A DNA stretch of 14,215 nucleotides, taken from CAUVKI01 sp963552605. GTDB lineage: Bacteria > Bacillota > Clostridia > Tissierellales > Peptoniphilaceae. The notes below the pieces were generated by a model. It made no database searches and had not been told where the DNA came from. It worked only from the letters and a program-made list of their open reading frames with translations. Every line of letters begins with the position of its first letter. Positions within the stretch are counted from its first letter, which is position 1. Position numbers and translations under genes: made by a program. This document shows positions 13,415 to 14,215 of this stretch, piece after piece. The stretch is taken from assembly GCA_963552605.1 (NCBI GenBank), contig CAUVKI010000047.1:1-14215 (forward strand), read 5' to 3'.

Positions 13415-14090
13415 TTCTATGCCTCAAATCCAAAGCCAAATTGAGTTTCTAATCCCGACAAATAAGCATCTCCGCTTAAAGCCTTGCTTCTGATATTAGA
13501 GCCTTGACTTTTTTCAAAGGACAATTTTTTGATACGGCTTAAATATCTGTCTTTTTCAAGCAAGCCATAACTGCTTTTTCGCTTGTGACGATAAAACGCT
13601 CCGACAGATCTCCTGTCTGCCTCCCTTTCCTTTGAAACTTTGCTTTTTGTGCTCTCATTAGCATGTACGCCGACAGAATAAGCTCTTATATCTGAACTTG
13701 TTATCGTTGTTGTGCTGTGAGTACACAATGGGGTGCTGTTGAGTTTATGAGAATCTCTTGCATTAAGCCTAATCCAATCCATAGCTTTCTTTCTGTATTC
13801 AGGTTCTTCTTTCATTCTCTTAAACGCATCCTCCGTGATGTGAACTGATTGAGATAAAACTCTCGGTGATTCAAGCTTTCTTATTTGATCCAACTCTTCA
13901 TAGATTTCTCTTTTGAAAGCTTCCATCTCGCCTACCGAAGAGGTTTTGCCTGTTTCTTTACTCTTTTCAACCTTTTTTGAAAGAGTCGATTGCTCGGTGT
14001 TCGTCTTTTGCATATTATCACTCTTGTAAAAAGGGTGATATGACGAATTTGTCTGTGCATAATTATTAATCTGCATAATACTCGCCTCCT
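13415..14090 (-). repeat. 676-bp direct repeat, copy 2 (gene cassette)
   Basis: This is the second copy of the repeat, offset by 899 bases from copy 1, in the same orientation and with one mismatch. Its upstream flank is TCAGGAGG where copy 1 has TTAGGAGG, and its downstream flank leads to the Cys-rich peptide gene. Confidence 0.97.
13417..14076 (-). CDS. Uncharacterised 219-residue protein, copy 2
   Basis: The amino acid and coding sequence are the same as copy 1 (12518-13177), with no difference in 660 coding bases, so the duplication is recent or the copies are kept alike by gene conversion. It is the first complete gene of the operon at the right edge. AGGAGG lies 8 bases before the ATG. 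The Cys-rich peptide gene starts 32 bases after its stop, and the two are probably co-transcribed. No promoter is convincing in the 125 bases between its ribosome binding site and the window end, so the operon may begin further right. Confidence 0.8.
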   Translation of the reverse strand: MQINNYAQTNSSYHPFYKSDNMQKTNTEQSTLSKKVEKSKETGKTSSVGEMEAFKREIYEELDQIRKLESPRVLSQSVHITEDAFKRMKEEPEYRKKAMDWIRLNARDSHKLNSTPLCTHSTTTITSSDIRAYSVGVHANESTKSKVSKEREADRRSVGAFYRHKRKSSYGLLEKDRYLSRIKKLSFEKSQGSNIRSKALSGDAYLSGLETQFGFGFEA

Positions 14091-14146
14091 GATTTATCTG
14101 TAAACAGCTCGTCGACCTCCTGCCACAAATCCTCTAACTCCGTTCG
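14066..14146 (-). pseudogene. Possible C-terminal remnant of an upstream gene
   Basis: On the minus strand, a frame of 26 codons after an in-frame TAA reads RTELEDLWQEVDELFTDKSG and ends GEYYAD, overlapping the start of the 219-codon gene by 11 bases. The composition is protein-like (amphipathic acidic helix), but there is no start codon. It may be the tail of a damaged gene that once preceded the cassette, or chance. Nothing else is recognised in 14147-14215. Confidence 0.25.
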
Positions 14147-14215
14147 TTACTTTTATCGACATTTAATACTATTCTTCTTTTAAATCATTGATTTTAACCA
14201 ATCTCTATTTGTAAT

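Noticed and set aside
14091..14215. Sigma-28-type promoter (TAAA ... TCGATAA) for the accessory operon
   Set aside because: The spacing between the two elements is about 3-4 bases too long and the core is imperfect.
1..14215. CRISPR arrays, tRNA or rRNA genes
   Set aside because: No regularly spaced repeats and no T-loop or acceptor-stem pattern were seen by eye. The only large repeat is the 676-base pair.

Overview
The window is low-GC DNA from a Gram-positive anaerobe, most likely a clostridial member of the Bacillota (Peptostreptococcaceae- or Tissierellia-like). The evidence is the gene order cysS-mrnC-thyX-rlmB-NYN nuclease, which is typical of Clostridia such as Clostridioides difficile, together with strong AGGAGG ribosome binding sites, use of the flavin-dependent thymidylate synthase ThyX, and AT-rich codon use. 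The species cannot be named from the sequence.

Layout: (1) Positions 42-674, minus strand: a small controller-type HTH regulator directly followed by a short PD-(D/E)XK-like protein, resembling the C and R genes of a type II restriction-modification system. The R-like gene is short and no methyltransferase is visible. (2) 733-2591, plus: an OmpR-family response regulator and its histidine kinase, translationally coupled, ending in a long hairpin that separates them from the converging operon. (3) 7244-2624, minus: a six-gene operon with a clear sigma-A-type promoter. Its order is a membrane-anchored WG-repeat protein, cysS, mrnC, thyX, rlmB and a YacP/Rae1-type NYN ribonuclease, so it is mainly translation and RNA maturation plus thymidylate synthesis. 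(4) 7338-8837, plus and minus: an accessory patch with a truncated IS630-type transposase, a GNAT acetyltransferase, a decayed IS5-type transposase fragment, a decayed RCC1-repeat fragment and terminators. (5) 9864-8873, minus: an Rpn/PD-(D/E)XK-family putative transposase/nuclease with its own promoter and a bidirectional terminator. (6) 11618-9957, minus: a small two-helix membrane protein followed by folC, which in folate metabolism is functionally close to thyX. (7) 11661-11972, plus: a small, possibly 5'-truncated orphan ORF with a strong terminator. (8) 14090-12142, minus: an accessory operon in which two identical copies of a 219-residue unknown protein flank a 64-residue Cys-rich peptide that looks like a CLI_3235-class (radical-SAM-modified) bacteriocin precursor. 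A 132-residue unknown protein follows.

The most interesting region is 12142-14215. The 676-bp repeat carrying the 219-codon gene has one mismatch between copies, and its ends coincide with the Shine-Dalgarno sequence and a point two bases past the stop codon. It therefore looks like a complete translation cassette dropped into, or copied within, a peptide locus. The junction forms the stop codon of the Cys-rich peptide gene and supplies the only start codons of the downstream gene. The operon runs off the right edge, so any maturase or transporter would lie outside this window.
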